A stretch of 54,816 bases of DNA, taken from assembly GCA_051453625.1 (NCBI GenBank), contig JBOZIK010000001.1:181939065-181993880 (forward strand). The letters run 5' to 3'. The translations under genes and the position numbers were made by a program. Shown one piece after another: positions 35,201 to 47,719 of the stretch (its first letter is position 1; each line of letters opens with the position of its first letter). A model generated the notes under the pieces. That model was not told the origin of the DNA. It worked only from the letters and a program-made list of their open reading frames with translations, and did no database searches. Origin of the DNA: Welwitschia mirabilis. Its lineage: Eukaryota > Gnetophyta > Gnetopsida > Welwitschiales.

Positions 35201-37440
35201 TATAATGTCTTGGTGATAGTCAGTGGGAGAGAATAATATTTTATAACATAATTGTATAAAATCCATCAGTAATTCCTTAATGTAATGTCACGTGTTCAAT
35301 AGAGAAAAAGATCATATGAATAATAAGGGTAAAGAGATTACTTAGAAATATTAGTAAAACCTTGATAGTTAATGATTAATAAAGATCCAAGCTCAAGAGT
35401 TTCTTAGCTCGAAGATTCCAAGCTTTAAGTTCTATAAGTAATAAAATTAAATAAAGAGATATGTTCTTATATGAAATAAAAGGAAAGTATATGATTCTAA
35501 AATAAAGGAAAGGATCTCTATATATACATAAACAAAGGCACATAGATCAATATCACAAGTTTAGATAATTTAGCATTGATAAGTGGGACAAATAATAAGT
35601 GATATTGGAGTTTAAAAAGAGATAATATTTATGACTCATGCACATAAATAGGGTGATTAATCTTCTTTCTTTAATTAAAAAGATCAATTACATGCATTAT
35701 TTCCTCATACTAACTCCCTTTAAATCCTTCATAAGTTATAAGTAAGTTTAATTCATTTAAGACATGCATCAAAAGAATAAATGCATAAATTTCAAAACTG
35801 TCTTATCGTACAATGAGATAAGCTCTTTAGTTCTAATGAATAAAACATTGAGTATACTATGAACCAAATGTCCTTACACATCTCAAAAATATAAAAGTTA
35901 TGATAGAGTAAATTTACGCATTTATCATTTTTTGTTTCTAGGTAAGAGTGCATGTACTTGTTTATTTTTTTAAAAATGCATAAAATCTATTAATCACATA
36001 ACACAGGGAAGAAAATATTTATTCATAATACAATACATCTGTTACATTCACTAAGAATCAAAATGAGTGAATAAAATACAAAATATATTGCTATGTCCTC
36101 TTGAAATTTTTAATTATTAGTTTTATCATGTAATTTTATTTCTCACATAATGGTACTATCTAATTTTAAATGTTTGGATAGATTTCCTCATAAGAGCTCT
36201 TTTAACATAATTTTTATCCTTGCCATGATAAATTATAAAGATTAAAACCTAGAATTAATTTAAAATGATATCTTATTTTGATAAGAAATTTAAATAAGGA
36301 TAATTAATCATTTAACTAAAAGCTTAATATGATTAATATTCAAGTAAATAAGGTTTCAAAATATGGGATATAGCAGTATAAGCATGTTGTATGACATTTA
36401 CTAAAGTTGAAGTTCAGGAAGGAAGGGGAGAAGTGGGGGAATGGGTGAGGGGAAATAATTATATTATTGAGATTCTTAAGATGTCCCCATGACATTAGTG
36501 CATGCCCACTCTTATAGACATTTTTCAATAACCAAGATTAAAAGAAACTATTTTGGGTATTTAATTTTATTCATGCTTAGACAAAATAATATATTTAAAC
36601 TATTATTACATTGTCATTCTTAATCATCTTTTAAATTAATAGATAATATCTTCCCATTTGAATTATCAAAAGATGCTATTTTCAAAGGGAGGAAAAATAG
36701 CCCTACTAGAAGTTTATCTAAGAGTTTTTATATGCTTGAAATTTTGTTTTTTGTATTATAGAAAGAAAGATTCATGAGGGACAGATATATTGCAATGGTG
36801 GAGAAGAAACTATGTCATGTTAGGGAATAGTGATGAAAAGTTAATTTGCATTATGAGATGGTCATTGTAGCATTACATGAGAATAGGTAACATGCACATT
36901 ATTGTCAAGAAGTGCGGGATCTATAGGAGAGAATTTTCAAGAAATAATTTTTCCTCCCCTTTTTTTTATTATTACTTCCTCTTTACTTATATCTTTTTGT
37001 TTTCATATTACTTTATAATCTTCATTTATTTCTACTTTAATATATATTTCCCATTTTATGAACCCTAAAATGGTCTATCTATGATGAGAAATAATTAAAT
37101 GTTATGACATTTTTCTTCTCTCAAAAAATCCTTGCTCTTTATTTGGTTTATTAATAAAATCCACCACTTAACATCTCAAGTTATCTTATGTGAAACTAAT
37201 AAGCATTTTATTTTAGTTCTTATTGTATTCTTAATTGGTTATTTTAGTTCTTAATCCATGCTATTAATTTGGTTCATGGCATGTTATTGTTTTCCACTAT
37301 ATAAAAGGTTTTTTATGGCTCCTAAAGCCATATCATACTATTATATTAAGTTTTGATAATATAAAAATAATTTTCCATTGTATTTAAGTACTCATAGTTT
37401 TTTAAACTAAATCTTATGTAATAACTAAGCTTGAAGATAA
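32251..37440. other. AT-rich stretch without recognisable genes
   Basis: No domain is recognised. A TATA-like tract on the minus strand near 35515-35530 (tctatatatacata) followed by an LTR-like leader (35380-35500) recalls the LTR family at 43480-44850, but homology is weak. Short frames at 34331-34516, 35072-35266, 36340-36528 and 36877-37068 match nothing and have low-complexity composition. Confidence 0.4.
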
Positions 37441-37452
37441 ATTACACTTATC

Positions 37453-37509
37453 TAACCTTAAACTCTTAACCTCTTATTTATTAATAAATTAACTTAACCA
37501 TTTGAGCTA
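37453..37509 (-). repeat. tRNA-like relic (possible tRNA-derived SINE head)
   Basis: On the minus strand TAGCTCAAATGGTTAAG (37509-37493) matches an RNA polymerase III A box. A B-box-like GAGGTTAAGAGTTTAAGG lies about 20 bp further (37473-37453 area). The spacing fits a tRNA-derived promoter. There is no foldable intact tRNA, so this is a relic of a SINE or tRNA pseudogene. Confidence 0.4.
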
Positions 37510-37581
37510 ATACGATACTTAATAATTATTTTTCTATAATAAATAAATAAACTTAGATACATGTTCTTTCAAATCTGAAAC

Positions 37582-38728
37582 TATTGCAATCCCAAATTGT
37601 CATATTTTAATTGAATATGAACTTAATTTAGTCATTTTCAGGAATTTTGTTATTAATAGATATAACAATTCAATTTTGATCTTAAGTGCCATATTTTCAT
37701 CCATAAAAATAGGAATGCAACCAAGGAACAAAGTGGAGTAAAGAGGGGAAGAAAATCCTAAGAAATTGACTATTACACTTTCTGTTGTCCCCATGAGAGA
37801 GTGCATAACCAATAGGATTAAGGAATTCAAGGCTGACTTGGGGAGGCTGACTTGACAAGGCTGATGTGATAATTCTAGGTGGTAGTCATGTCCTATGTCA
37901 TCTTCATGACACAGGGTATGACATATTCATTAAGCTTTAAATTCAAATCCCAATTAGCTTCTAACATGGTAGCCTATGATTAGATGATGAAGGGGTATCA
38001 CATCATGTGTTGTCCAAATGATAATAGTGACATGATAATGTTATAACTTCTTTCTAACTGATTCAATTAAGGTTTAGTTTATATTAATAATGCCTCTTTA
38101 GCTATACCAACCTTTCTGACCTGTAACCACCTTAGGAAAACTATAAAAACCACAATATTTTAGCATTGGAGGATTGATGATAAATGCATCCAAAGAGTCA
38201 AGGGTTTATTTCAACATAGGATAGATTATTCTTAATGATTAGGATGTGCTTCTGATATTGAGGAATCACCACCTTACTAAGGTGTTTTGTAAGACATCCC
38301 ATTTATTTAATAAAATGTTTTTCTTCTTAAATTAATTTTCTTCCTCTTATGGCTTGTGTTGAAGTTTGATTAATGCTATTTCCTAGATTAATTCTAAATT
38401 AAATATAGGTTATAAGGGCTGAGTTTTGATGATAAAAACTTGGTTATCACAGGCTTGCATCTTCATTTCTCTTTCATTTTTGCATTACATATTAGAATAA
38501 TGGCATTGTTAATTTCCCTTTTTACATTACAAAAATACAAAATCTATCAAAAATATTGGACCAAAATTTAAGTATTTATTCTTTCTTATTTATGTGCTTG
38601 ATTAGTATGTTATCTTATGCTTTCTAGATTACAACATTCATTGGTTAAATCATTCTATACTAACACTAGTTGCAATTTCATTATTTCCAGAATTGACTAC
38701 TTTTAAAGTGTAATATATGCAACCAACA
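37582..38728 (+). repeat. 5' LTR (1147 bp)
   Basis: Matches 42005-43199 nearly throughout (compare 37780-38060 with 42160-42500). TATA box ctataaaaa at 38141-38149. The frame 37600-37830 on the minus strand is not coding. Confidence 0.85.
38141..38149 (+). promoter_or_regulatory. LTR TATA box
   Basis: ctataaaaa, about 560 bp into the LTR, with the equivalent attataaaaa at 42586-42595 in the partner LTR. Confidence 0.55.
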
Positions 38729-41700
38729 TTTTAAGTACTTTTAAATTCATATTTTTTTTTAAAAAAAACTCAAAAATTTCTATGAGTGCATTGATGAGAA
38801 TCTCTTCATAATTACTTACTTCTAAATCTATTAACTTTAAAGCATTATGTCATGGATATTTTTTACATTAGTTAGTCTAAAAATTATCCTATATGGGTCT
38901 TATTGGATTGGCATCTAGAATAGAAGGGACCAACCTCTTCTTCCTATTATTTAAATCCATTTTTTTCCTACTTTAATAATTAAGATAAAAATTCTCAAAA
39001 TCAAATTTCATTCTCTTAAAATTCTTATTGGGTTTAATTTTTTAATTAAGTCAAGTTATCCATCGTGCACTTTATGAGTTTTATCATTCAACTATTGGTG
39101 GAAAATATTGTGTACATGTTAGGACTTAATTTCTTGCATTTCATTTTTAATTCTTAATTTGTAATTTCCAATTTTTATGTTTCTAGCACCTCAAAACTAA
39201 TTTATACCTCAAATTTATGCTACTCCTAATTCTTCTAAATCCTTTTTAACATTTGATACTCCACTTTAAATTTTAGATTTATCTTATGCATGTACCTTCA
39301 AAAAGCTTGTTATGCCATCTATTGTTCTAATAACAAATGTTACGATACTCATTAGCTAAACTATTATGCTACTGTCGTACCCATGACAACTAGAATGACA
39401 CTTAATTTCATTTTTTGATATATTTAGTACATTATTCATGATTATCATGCTTATCTCAATTAAAAACTTGAAATAATTTAAAATTGGATGAGCTTAAAAT
39501 CTAGAAATCATCTAAACCACCAAATTTTCTTGGATTTTCTCATTGGGCATCTTCAAATGCTATTTTTGGTTAATTAGGCAAATTCATCACTTTCACTAGA
39601 TCCTTTATAGATCACTTATCCTAGATCCATGATTTATTTTTAATTTTGAGTCTAGATTAATTAAAATTTTTAAGGGTTAACTTCATCACATTAACATTTT
39701 CATAATTCTTGAGCATAACTCTTACTTCCATAAAAATTGAGTTTAGATTCAATGTGCATCCCGTGAATAAGATCTAACTTCAAAATCTAGGCTCGATTAG
39801 AGTTTAGGAAGTGTGTCATATCATCTATCATCCCCATACTAGGAGGGACGATGATTGTAAAATTTGCCCCAAATTTTTTGTATGGTCATGTCCTTTATCG
39901 TTGGAATGACATATAAAATAATACATGTGTCCTTCCTATGTCATCCCCATGACATAAGGATGACAGAGAGACATTTTTTTATAACTCTTTTTCTTCCTCA
40001 TTTTCAAACCAATTCTCGTGCCACTTGTTTCCTTTGACTCCTCTTAGGTGCCTCACTCATCTTTGATCTTTGGAGTTATTAATTAAGATCAATTTAATTA
40101 TATTTTATTAAAGAGGTAATTATTTATTTTTCCATGTTTTAATTTCTTTATTTTTCTTATTTATTTCATTTTAGGCTGCATGTAATGATTTCTCTCTATA
40201 CCCACCTATATTTTTATCCAATCTATGCTTAGAAACTTATAAAATTGAATTTGTCTGTTAGATTTAAATTTATGAGTATTTTCTTCTTAAATTTCATGTT
40301 TTTTACTTTTTGAAGTTTTTCACTAATCACACACTTAATTCGTATTAGTTTCTACCATGTTAGGTATTAAATCGATCCTTGTTTTATTAGCTATAATTCA
40401 GTTCTTACGAGAGAGCATTTGGTTACCTATAAACAAAAGTTATGAATAATTTTTCCTTTTTTCTTAAAATGGCACATATTTATTTTATAGATTTTTTCAT
40501 GTAGTAATGTAGGTACATCCTCTTCTTGAACTCATACATGAGCTATCACTGCTCAAGCAGTAGAACAATGGGAGTGAGATGCTATTCTATAATAGCAAAG
40601 GAATAACCTTACTTTTACCATTTACCATAAGGAGATGCACTTTGGTAACTATATTTAGAGGCTTGTGCCTAACTTAGATCATGTATTAGAGGAGCTTAGT
40701 ATTTAAAGCTAGTTATTACATGCTAATAACTCTTACTATGAGGTGAAGATTATTTAGTTTTACCAGACCTTTGAGATTATGTTAGCCATCAGGGATGACA
40801 GCATAGGCTATGACCAGATTAAAGTCACAGTAGGAGAATGTTGATATACATTAAATCAAAACACATCATAGCAGTCATATGAATTCTTAAAGATGGGGAG
40901 AAAATCGATCTTGGTGGGGATGAATTAGAGAGGAAAACCTATATCATCCAACTAGAGTTACCATATCATGTAAGTGATCATCGGTGAGGGGTAGCTATGA
41001 CATATTTTCCTTTCTATTACCATATGCTTCACAGAGCCATTATTCATAACATAGCTCTAATTCATCATGAATCACATTCTATGATTTACCATCTCCAGAT
41101 TTTATTCCTTATTAATCATGAAGAGAGGATGAACTTAACCACCTTCATTTGGTGGTGATTAAGATGGATGAGTACCCAGCACTGATTTTCTACCATCATC
41201 TATCCTTGTTTACTGAGTTTCCTTCCCATTCTAGCAGAGATCCCTCACTCAGTCCACATCTTAGCTAATGGCACATATTTTAGGTGACTAGGAATAGAGA
41301 TCCCTAGCATGGCTTCATCAACTCCTAGTGAGGCACCTATAGCACAGCCACATCCCCCTGGATAACCTCAAGCAGTTGGAGGCATTACACTAGATCCATT
41401 CATGACATTACTAGAATGCATGAAGTAGATACTATCTCCATAGGTAGAGGATCTTAATGGTACTATTACCACATGAATCGATCAGTTGGAGGTACATGTT
41501 TGTACTATAGAGAAGTAGGGTTGAGCTATCTTAAAGAGGATGATAGATATGTAACAAGATACTTTGGTGAGTATTCCTAAGGTGGTTCATATCCATCACA
41601 ATGTAACTACATCTAGCCTATAAGAGTACATCTCTCACTACTTTTCAGATATAGAGGAGCCTATCATTAAGCCACCTATGGAGACAGGTGACAAGAGAGA

Positions 41701-42004
41701 CATTGATATAGAGGTTAAGTTTCGGTGCTCTTCACATAGAGGATCATGATTGTTGATGTAGCTCTGAGTTATATAGAAATTATGCTTCTTTCATATTATT
41801 ATGCTCAGGCACATTATTTTTTGATATTTTATGTAATACTTATTTGATGATGACTTCCTTTTATCTTAAATTTATAGTTTATCTAGACATGCAATGTAAT
41901 TTTCAATTGGATTTAGAGGTTTTATTTCCCTAATAATTTGGCATTGCAAAGTCCTATTTTACTTTGTTTATTGAGGGACTGATAAAATGCTATGTGGAGG
42001 GCTA
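38729..42004 (+). other. Internal region of the LTR element
   Basis: 38729-40500 shows no coding similarity, and a primer-binding site was not recognised. The part at 39810-39990 carries the same 'catccccatgacat' motifs as the LTRs. A decayed frame follows at 40540-41750. Confidence 0.5.
40540..41750 (+). pseudogene. Possible ORF1-like protein of plant non-autonomous gypsy elements, degraded
   Basis: The plus-strand translation keeps coding-like stretches between stops: IIQLELPYHVSDHR (about 40935-40985), HRAIIHNIALIHHESHSM (about 41030-41085), then a Pro-rich SSTPSEAPIAQPHPPG (about 41310-41360) and DIEEPIIKPP near 41650. The pattern recalls the 'putative plant transposon protein' ORF found in long non-autonomous gypsy elements. 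I cannot confirm this without a search. It is the only coding relic in this element; its function is unknown. Confidence 0.35.
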
Positions 42005-43199
42005 TGTTGTGATCCTAAATTATCATATTTTAATAGTGTAATTGGTGATGTTTTACAGGGAATAGGAACTCAATTCAGTCATTTTTAGGAATTTTATTAT
42101 GAATCAATATAACAATTCAATTTTCTTAAATGCCATGTTTTCATTTATAAAAACATGAATTCAACCAAGAAATAAAGTGGAGCAAAGAATGGAACAAATG
42201 CCTAAGAAATTAACTATCATCCTTTCTATCATCCCAATGACATAGGGCATGATCACAAGGAATAAGGTATTTAAGGCTGCCTTGGGGAGGCTAACTTGGC
42301 AAGGCTAATGTGGCGAGTCTAGGTGGTGGTCATGTTCTATATCATTCCCACAAAATAGGGGATGACAAATTCATTAAGCTTTAAATTCAAATTCCAATAA
42401 GCTTCTGACATGGCAGCCTATGATTAGATGATGAAGGATTGTCATGTCATGTGTTGTCCCAATAATAATAGTGATATGATAGTATCATAACATCTTTCTA
42501 ACTAAGTCAATTAAGGTTTACTTTATGCCTAATGATGCCTCTATTCTCGTACTGATCTTTATGACCCATAACCACCTTAGGAAAATTATAAAAACTCCAT
42601 TTGACATTATTTAGTCATCTTTTAGCATTGGAGGATTGGTGAGAAAGGTATTCAAGGAGTCAAGGATTCCTTTCATCATAAGAGAGATCATTCTTAATGA
42701 TTAGGCTATGCTTCTGACATTAAGAAATTACTACCTTACTAAGGTATTTTGTAAGACATTCCATTTATTTAATAAAAGGTCTTTCTTCTTAAATTCATAT
42801 TATTTCTCTAATGACTTATGTTAAAGTTTGATTAATGCCATTTCCTAGATTAATTCTGAATTAAATACAGGTCATAAGAGCTGATTTTGGGTGACAATAA
42901 CTTAGAAACTTGGTTATCATAGGCTTACATCTTTATTTTTATTTCATTTTTTGTATTACACATTAGAATAGTTGCATTGTAAATTTCCATTTTTGCATTA
43001 CAAATATACAAAAATTATTAAAACTACTGGTCTAATATTTAAGTTTTTATTCTTTATTATTTATGTGCATGATTAGTATGTTATCTTATGCTCTCCAAAT
43101 TACGACATTCATTAGTTGACTTACTCTATACTAAGCTTAGTTGTAATTCCATTGTTTCCAAAACTGACTACTTTTAAAGTGTAATTTAAGTAACCAACA
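42005..43199 (+). repeat. 3' LTR (1195 bp)
   Basis: Begins TGTTGTGATCC and ends TAACCAACA; partner of 37582-38728. TATA box near 42586-42595. Confidence 0.85.
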
Positions 43200-43479
43200 A
43201 TAACCTATGGCTTAAATTAAGTATACAATAAATCTATGAAACATGAGCGTAGACATATAACCTTTTCATTTTGGAAGAATAAATAAACACTTGTAATTTT
43301 TTTTAATAAAAGGAAAATAAATATATTATAAATATATGCATACATCTATAATACTCTTAAAATTCTAAAGTACATCCGAGTATAATAACTAACATCATGT
43401 TTAAATAATTATCTTACTAGGACATCCAAGGTTATTCATCAACATACATGCAACTAAATAAACAAGAGCATGAAGATGA

Positions 43480-44850
43480 CATTCAACTCATATTAGAACA
43501 ATTAGCCCATTTTGGCATCATCCTTTGTAGCTTTTCTTGCACATGCAAGCACGATGTGAGAATTGTAATTCTTCATAGTTTTCACTATGGTCCATGATAA
43601 GGAATACATAGGTATAAGATTTCCAAGCACAAGGAAGGAATCACAAAAATAATCAAGATGTGACTAATACCTCATTTTGAATTTTATCTTCTTTATTGTT
43701 ATCCATGACAAGTTTTAGTAATCTAGTTACATACAACTAGAAGGGATAAAATCATCATTTTTTTTGATATTTTTCCCTTTTCCTTCTTAGGGGTTCAGTC
43801 CCATAGTCTTGGAACTCATAATAAAAAGCATTACTCTCTAAGGTTTGAATAACTAGTTACCTTGGCTACTTTAAATTCTATTATTTAATAATATTAAGTT
43901 ATGGTTAATGGTTATCACAAGTCATATATAGATAATCTAAAACAAGCTTATCAGGAAGCTTAATCAAAATTAGGGTTAATAAGATAAGTAAGATTTCATA
44001 ATGTATAAGATTCTAAGAAACTATGATGTAAGGTGTATACAATAAGAATAAGACTTACAAACTCCAAAATAATTTCATAAGATACAAACAAAAGATTCAT
44101 AATTATATGATTATAGCTAGAAAAACACTTATAATTAAGTAAGATATTAAAATACTAAAATCATGCAAGTATTACAAGATGAATTTGGGATCATGCAAGA
44201 ATTACAAAAAGAGGTTTGGATCACACTTGAAGTTAGATGAAGACTTTTAGAACTTTTAAAGACTTTAAGCCTTTCTAAGAATCCAATTCTTTTTAACCTC
44301 CAAGTTTTAAATTTTTAAGACACAATAATAGAAGATTTTTCAAAAATATGCAAATAAAAGAAAAAGTAAGTCCTATTTATAGTAAGAGGACATAGGGATG
44401 TGAAGAGACATGAGGATATGAAGAGACACCTTCATGAAAAGAGCCACTCATGGCATTAATATTTCATCATAATAATAAAATATTATGCTTATCATTTTTA
44501 CTAATTATAATTATTACAATAAAAAATTAAAATGAGCCACTTAACAAGTAGTACTAATAACTACATAAAAATATTTTCTTTAATAAATAAATGTTAAAAG
44601 AAAGAAAGTTCAATAGTTATATAAATAATAATATTAATACAACCACTAACTTAGATACTAACTTAGCCACTATTTTAGCCACTAATTTAACCAGTAATTT
44701 AGCTACTAATTAGCCACTTAATAATATTATGGTTATTACCAAAACAAAAATAACTTACGAATTATAGCATAACAAATTTTCATCATATAATTACGTCTTA
44801 ATAATAAGAAAATAAATACAATAATTAAATTACGTTAGTGGACTCTATAA
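43480..44850 (-). mobile_element. LTR-like copy K1 (inverted arm)
   Basis: Reverse-complement match of 53640-54816, best at 43680-44580. Minus-strand TATA box at 44373-44383 (ACTATAAATAG). Just upstream of it are two near-copies of an 18-bp unit (TGTCTCTTCATATCCTCA), at about 44391-44430. A short array of 'ttagccactaatt' units lies at about 44640-44730. A possible coding start (MDNNKED) lies near 43715 on the minus strand, where the partner copy reads MEQ-like with a non-ATG codon. Ends not fixed. Confidence 0.7.
44640..44730. repeat. Short degenerate tandem repeat
   Basis: The phrase 'ttagccactaa(t/c)tt' recurs about five times at roughly 16-bp spacing within the presumed U3 of K1. Confidence 0.65.
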
Positions 44851-45242
44851 TAATAAAATTATTTTAATTTAGTTTCCAGCTAAATATTTGGACTTTGAAA
44901 ATTTTGACATGATAATGTAGAAGAGTATATGATCAAGTAAAGTATCTCAAACACCTATAAGCATATGTTTTCTAGGGACAGATAAGAGGGTGAAGGTAAA
45001 GATAGATAGAGAGAAATAATAAATTATCTATTTAGAAATAAAATACCTATATTTTTATAAAAATCATTATTAATTTTGTTATGGAAATCTAAATAAATAT
45101 AAATTTATTTTTAATATACTGGATGAAATATATTTTGCATGATAAATAATTTTTAAAATCAAACTTAGAGAATATATTAATATTAAATTATGCTATGATA
45201 TCATCTTGATTAATAATTTTTCAAGTTATAATCATATTTCTA

Positions 45243-45545
45243 TGAGGGTCATTGAATGCAAAGGAGGAGTGAATGAGGTCTACTAAATAAAAAACATAAT
45301 AAAATAAATTAAATTTTACATGATAATGACCTTGCTCTATTAATGTAATTCCCCATTCTAGATATGTCCACACATATAGGGTAGATTCCTATCATATCTT
45401 TGGATATTGTTAACCTACAAAAGAGTGGTTCTGAAATACTACCAACTTTACATGTAATTGAGATTCTTCTTACAAGCCATCACTCTCTCCCCCTCAGGGG
45501 TTTACAATAAATTAAAGTAGAAATATGCTTACAAGCATTTACAGA
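45243..45545 (-). repeat. 3' LTR of copia element, truncated
   Basis: Matches 50040-50345 (shared 'gagggtcatt', 'tctactaaataaaaaa', 'tttacaataaatta'). Its low-coordinate end is TG at 45243. Similarity stops near 45545, where RT-like coding begins. Confidence 0.8.
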
Positions 45546-46300
45546 AGTAAATTTTTAATATATTTAGTTTGGGAGATAAATGTACATTTTTTTCACTATT
45601 TAAAACCCCAAGAAGTTTTTCCTTTCTCCCATGAGACTCATTTCAAAGTCATTCTATATAATGTTANNNNNNNNNNNNNNNNNNNNNNNNNNNNNNNNNN
45701 NNNNNNNNNNNNNNNNNNNNNNNNNNNNNNNNNNNNNNNNNNNNNNNNNNNNNNNNNNNNNNNNNNTCTCCCATGAGACTCATTTCAAATTCATTCTATA
45801 TAATGTTAGTAAAATTATTACATAGTTATTTATTTGTAGCATAAAGATGACATCAACATAGATTTGTATAATAATAAAATCCTTATCATTTTTTTTAATG
45901 AATATTGTAACATTAGATTTACTTCTTTCAAATCTATTTTTTAATAGATGACATGAGAATTTCTTGTACTAATCTATAAGTGATTACTTGAGACTATGAA
46001 AGCCTTTTTTAGTTTGAAAATATAGTATAATTAAGAAAGTTAGTAAATACTTTAGGTTTCTGAATATATACTTTTTCTTAAAGTGCTTCATTTTAAAAGG
46101 CACTTTTGACATCCATTTGATAGAGTTTGAATCCTTTGATACATGCAAAATATAAAGGCATTCTTATATACTTCAGCTACTAACCTTGCTTTTTTCTTTA
46201 ATAACATTACCATTTTCATCTATTTTGTTTCTGAAGACCCATTTTTTATGAATTATAGATATTTTAGATGGCCTTAGAGTGAGTTCCTATATATTATACA
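45546..46300 (-). pseudogene. Ty1/copia reverse transcriptase, degraded and truncated
   Basis: The minus-strand translation reads WVFRNKIDENGNVIKEKSK near 46200-46255, FKLKKAF near 45990-46020, FIKKNDKDFIIIQIYVDVIF near 45845-45905. The catalytic YVDD box is YVDV at 45849-45860, so the second Asp is lost. A 100-N gap follows; the residues after it (FLGF, 45600-45615) still fit the RT C-terminus. The downstream connection region and RNase H are absent and the frame meets the LTR. The plus-strand frames 45525-45776 and 45631-45825 are antisense or N artefacts. Confidence 0.85.
45667..45766. other. Assembly gap, exactly 100 N
   Basis: The 42 bases before it (45625-45666) and the 42 bases after it (45767-45808) are the same sequence with one mismatch, so the contigs probably overlap and nothing is missing. 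Confidence 0.99.
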
Positions 46301-46779
46301 TTAATTAAGTTTCTCTTACATTACTAACATTTAATTCTTATTACTTTCTAATTCATTAAAAGTTTTGGAATTTATGTATGAGATATATGCTAAAAATGCG
46401 TAGAATACCTTAATACAACTTCAAGTTTGATTACCACCATATGGACTACCTATTATATTACTTATAGAATGACTTCTTTTTATTCTAATCATGTTTAAAG
46501 ATGTTTCATTATTTGTTTCTTCTTCTTTCTCATAATCATTATCTGATTATGCTTGAGGATTACTAGATAATTATTCAAGCTATATGGGAATATCGTCATC
46601 CTTTACATAAATAGAATTAAGTTAGTATTATCTATTTTTATCTTTATTACTTCTTCTACTACATAAGTTCTATTATTAAACACTTGGTAGGCTTTACTGA
46701 CCATGAAGTAACTTAGAAAAATTTTGTTCTCAAATTTGGTATTGAATTTTCTTAGCTTATCCTTTCATCTTAGATGAAA

Positions 46780-47310
46780 TAGTTTTAGATAAATACATGA
46801 AAATAGCTTACTAAGGGTTTTTTTACTAGACCATACTTTATATGAGGTTTTGGAAGTAAAGCGTCTTACTAGAACTCAATTGGAAACATAACATGAAGTG
46901 TCAATGGATTATGCCCAAAAATGATATGAAACCTATTTATTATGCATTATTATTTTTGACATTTGATTTAGAAACCCATTCTTTTTTCAATACCTCCATT
47001 TTGTTGTGGATTTCTTGGTGTAGAGAATTAGTGAAGAATACCAAGCTACTTATAGAAATCTCTAAACTATGCATTTTTAAATTTAGTGCCATTATAACTT
47101 TTTATGCTCTTGATCTTATATCCCTTTTGATTCTGTAAACTAATATACAACTTTAAGAAACTTTTAAATGCCTCATCCTTATTTGCAAGAAAGGCTATCC
47201 ATGTGAAATGAGAGTAACCATCAATAACAATTAGATAACATCTTTTTTTATCAAGACTTTCTATAGGATATGGATCAATAATATCTAGATGCAAATGATC
47301 TAAGGCACAT
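46780..47310 (-). pseudogene. Ty1/copia integrase core, degraded
   Basis: The open stretch 47294-47067 encodes MHLDIIDPYPIESL, YLIVIDGYSHFTWIAFL and IKSIKSYNGTKF. The first catalytic Asp (HLDI) is kept; the second, expected where SYNGTKF stands, is Tyr. Further on, STPRNPQQNGG near 46985-47020 precedes the third catalytic residue region (IEKR). Integrase joins copia cDNA to host DNA. Stops and a frame change separate the two parts. The plus-strand frame 46893-47138 is antisense. Confidence 0.9.
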
Positions 47311-47329
47311 TTAGTTGTGATAGTATTTT

Positions 47330-47470
47330 TCTTATCAAACCTTACCCTTTTTTCTTTTCTTTCTAGTGTGCCTCACAAACCTAATTGTCAAAGCTTTATA
47401 ACTTAGAAAGTCCTCTTACCATATTTTTAAGAATAATGTTCTTACTAAGTCTTTATTTATATTCCCAAGC
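47330..47470 (-). pseudogene. Copia GAG-pre-integrase segment, degraded
   Basis: The minus-strand translation keeps NIILKNMVRGL-like and FDN-VCEAH residues, the zinc-binding segment that precedes the integrase core in copia polyproteins. It lies between protease and integrase as expected. Confidence 0.6.
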
Positions 47471-47646
47471 TTCTTGTACCATAGCCCCATTTCACTTATA
47501 GTACTTAACAAACACATGACTCCCTTATTAGAAATATCTTATAAATTAGTAATATAAAAATTAGATTTTCTAACTTCAATAAGTAAGATCATTTTTAAGT
47601 TATATTCTTTGATAACACCATCATTTTTGGTAAAGATAATGAAAAA

Positions 47647-47709
47647 NNNNNNNNNNNNNNNNNNNNNNNNNNNNNNNNNNNNNNNNNNNNNNNNNNNNNN
47701 NNNNNNNNN
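47647..47709. other. Assembly gap, 63 N
   Basis: Lies in the protease-integrase region of the copia element. The plus-strand frame crossing it (47609-47854) is an antisense shadow. Confidence 0.99.
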
Positions 47710-47719
47710 ATTATTTTAC

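Larger units (their letters stand above)
37582..43199 (+). mobile_element. LTR retrotransposon without recognisable pol (non-autonomous type)
   Basis: Two long direct repeats (37582-38728 and 42005-43199) begin TATTG/TGTTG and end CCAACA. A purine-rich tract (TGTGGAGGG, about 41994-42002) precedes the right LTR. The flanks are gaaac and ataac, a weak 5-bp duplication. The internal 3.3 kb shows no protease, RT or integrase, as in LARD-type elements, though a deleted gypsy element is also possible. Orientation is set by TATA boxes in both LTRs. Confidence 0.75.

Noticed and set aside
36877-37068. Hydrophobic 63-codon frame, possible membrane protein
   Set aside because: Phe/Tyr/Ile-rich composition comes from a T-rich tract; no start context, conservation or neighbouring gene supports it.
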